Shown here: positions 63,749 through 64,000 of the stretch, in pieces
Layout of the letters: every line of letters begins with the position of its first letter
Position numbering within the stretch: the stretch's first letter is position 1
NCBI GenBank assembly: GCA_005881885.1
Contig: VBDX01000131.1
Span: 31,352 to 95,351, forward strand
Length of the DNA stretch: 64,000 bases
Reading direction: 5' to 3'
Source of the DNA: Chloroflexota bacterium
GTDB lineage: Bacteria; Chloroflexota; Limnocylindria; P2-11E
Notes under the pieces: model-generated
What the model was told of the DNA's origin: nothing
The model's input: the letters and a program-made list of their open reading frames with translations, nothing else
Databases searched by the model: none
Translations under genes and position numbers: made by a program

Positions 63749-64000
63749 CGAGGATTCTCCGGATGGGTGGGATCGCACTCGCCTTCTGGATCGTGGTCGT
63801 AGGGATCTGGGCTTTGGTTGATTCGTTCAACGAACCGCTCCCGGAGCTTCAGCCTGTCGCCGGGATCATGTTGGTCGTCCTCGGGACCGGCCTGGTTCTC
63901 GCGGCTGTGGGTGGAGTCCGCACTCCGAGGGTCGCGGCCGCGCCTACGGCGACGATGACGACTAACGGTCGGTCTAGGCCGTCCGCAACCTCGGATCCAA
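63745..64000 (+). CDS. Partial small membrane protein of unknown function
   Basis: The frame is open from GTG 63745 to the right edge. GTG overlaps the previous stop as GTGA. Two helices are visible (IALAFWIVVVGIWALV and IMLVVLGTGLVLAAVG) and the start reads TRILRMGG. It continues the chain of overlapping genes from 58.8 kb; nothing else can be said. Confidence 0.6.
   Translation, partial: MTRILRMGGIALAFWIVVVGIWALVDSFNEPLPELQPVAGIMLVVLGTGLVLAAVGGVRTPRVAAAPTATMTTNGRSRPSATSDP

Overview
The window is one continuous, gene-dense stretch of high-GC bacterial chromosome that contains the replication origin. It carries oriC with dnaA, dnaN and recF, gyrB and gyrA, and parA/parB. It also holds the rpmH-rnpA-yidD-yidC-jag cluster, one tmRNA and one tRNA. 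There are no transposases, integrases, CRISPR arrays or rRNA genes. Several features suggest a Chloroflexota lineage, possibly one of the uncultured Limnocylindria-like groups: the GC content, the many GTG starts, a T-box in front of leuS, OpcA next to zwf, and an AI-2E-type exporter beside rodA-mrdA-mreD. This placement is an inference, not proof. Layout from left to right: 1-0.3 kb is the end of a transaldolase. 0.3-12 kb is a leftward run of holA, comEC, comEA, a small unknown gene, leuS with its leader, rodA, mrdA, mreD and an exporter. 12.2-19.6 kb is a rightward run of parA, parB, gyrB, a hotdog thioesterase and gyrA, which contains a mini-intein, with a parS-like site just upstream of parA. 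19.8-23.5 kb holds ftsE, ftsX, an EnvC-like M23 hydrolase, a structured non-coding element with terminator, and smpB. 23.5-27.4 kb is a leftward marR, MFS exporter and two-gene ABC exporter operon. 27.5-32.2 kb is a mixed region with tmRNA (tag ANTSYALAA). 32.2-34.8 kb is the leftward jag-yidC-yidD-rnpA-rpmH cluster. 34.9-39.3 kb is dnaA, oriC, dnaN, recF and a DUF721 gene. 39.3-51.5 kb holds a degenerate PP2C plus beta-propeller protein, rhomboid, BFN nuclease, lysA, membrane glycosyltransferases, and a PP2C/Ser-Thr kinase pair. 51.5-58.7 kb is the pentose phosphate block (opcA, zwf, gnd and, divergently, tkt and an FGGY kinase). 58.8-64 kb is lemA, htpX, a propeller protein, a CoA-transferase, an enoyl-CoA hydratase-like protein and two small membrane proteins. 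How the genes work together: FtsEX sits with the coiled-coil M23 hydrolase it probably activates. The PASTA kinase is paired with its phosphatase. OpcA sits with the G6PDH it probably assembles. ComEC and ComEA form a DNA-uptake pair. SmpB and tmRNA are both present, about 6 kb apart. Most co-directional neighbours overlap by 1-4 nt (ATGA, GTGA or TGATG), so translational coupling is the rule, and four convergent pairs share a CTAG as both stop codons. The most unusual object is the leuS leader. A leucine-specifier (CUC) T-box leader on the minus strand has a complete tRNA-Ala(GGC) gene between Stem I and the antiterminator, inside what looks like Stem III. Other notable points are apparent CTG start codons at zwf, ftsE and a PP2C gene, a lysA with no ATG/GTG/TTG start, a GyrA mini-intein 12 residues before the catalytic tyrosine, and a protein that fuses two GT-C glycosyltransferase modules, the second split by a beta-propeller.
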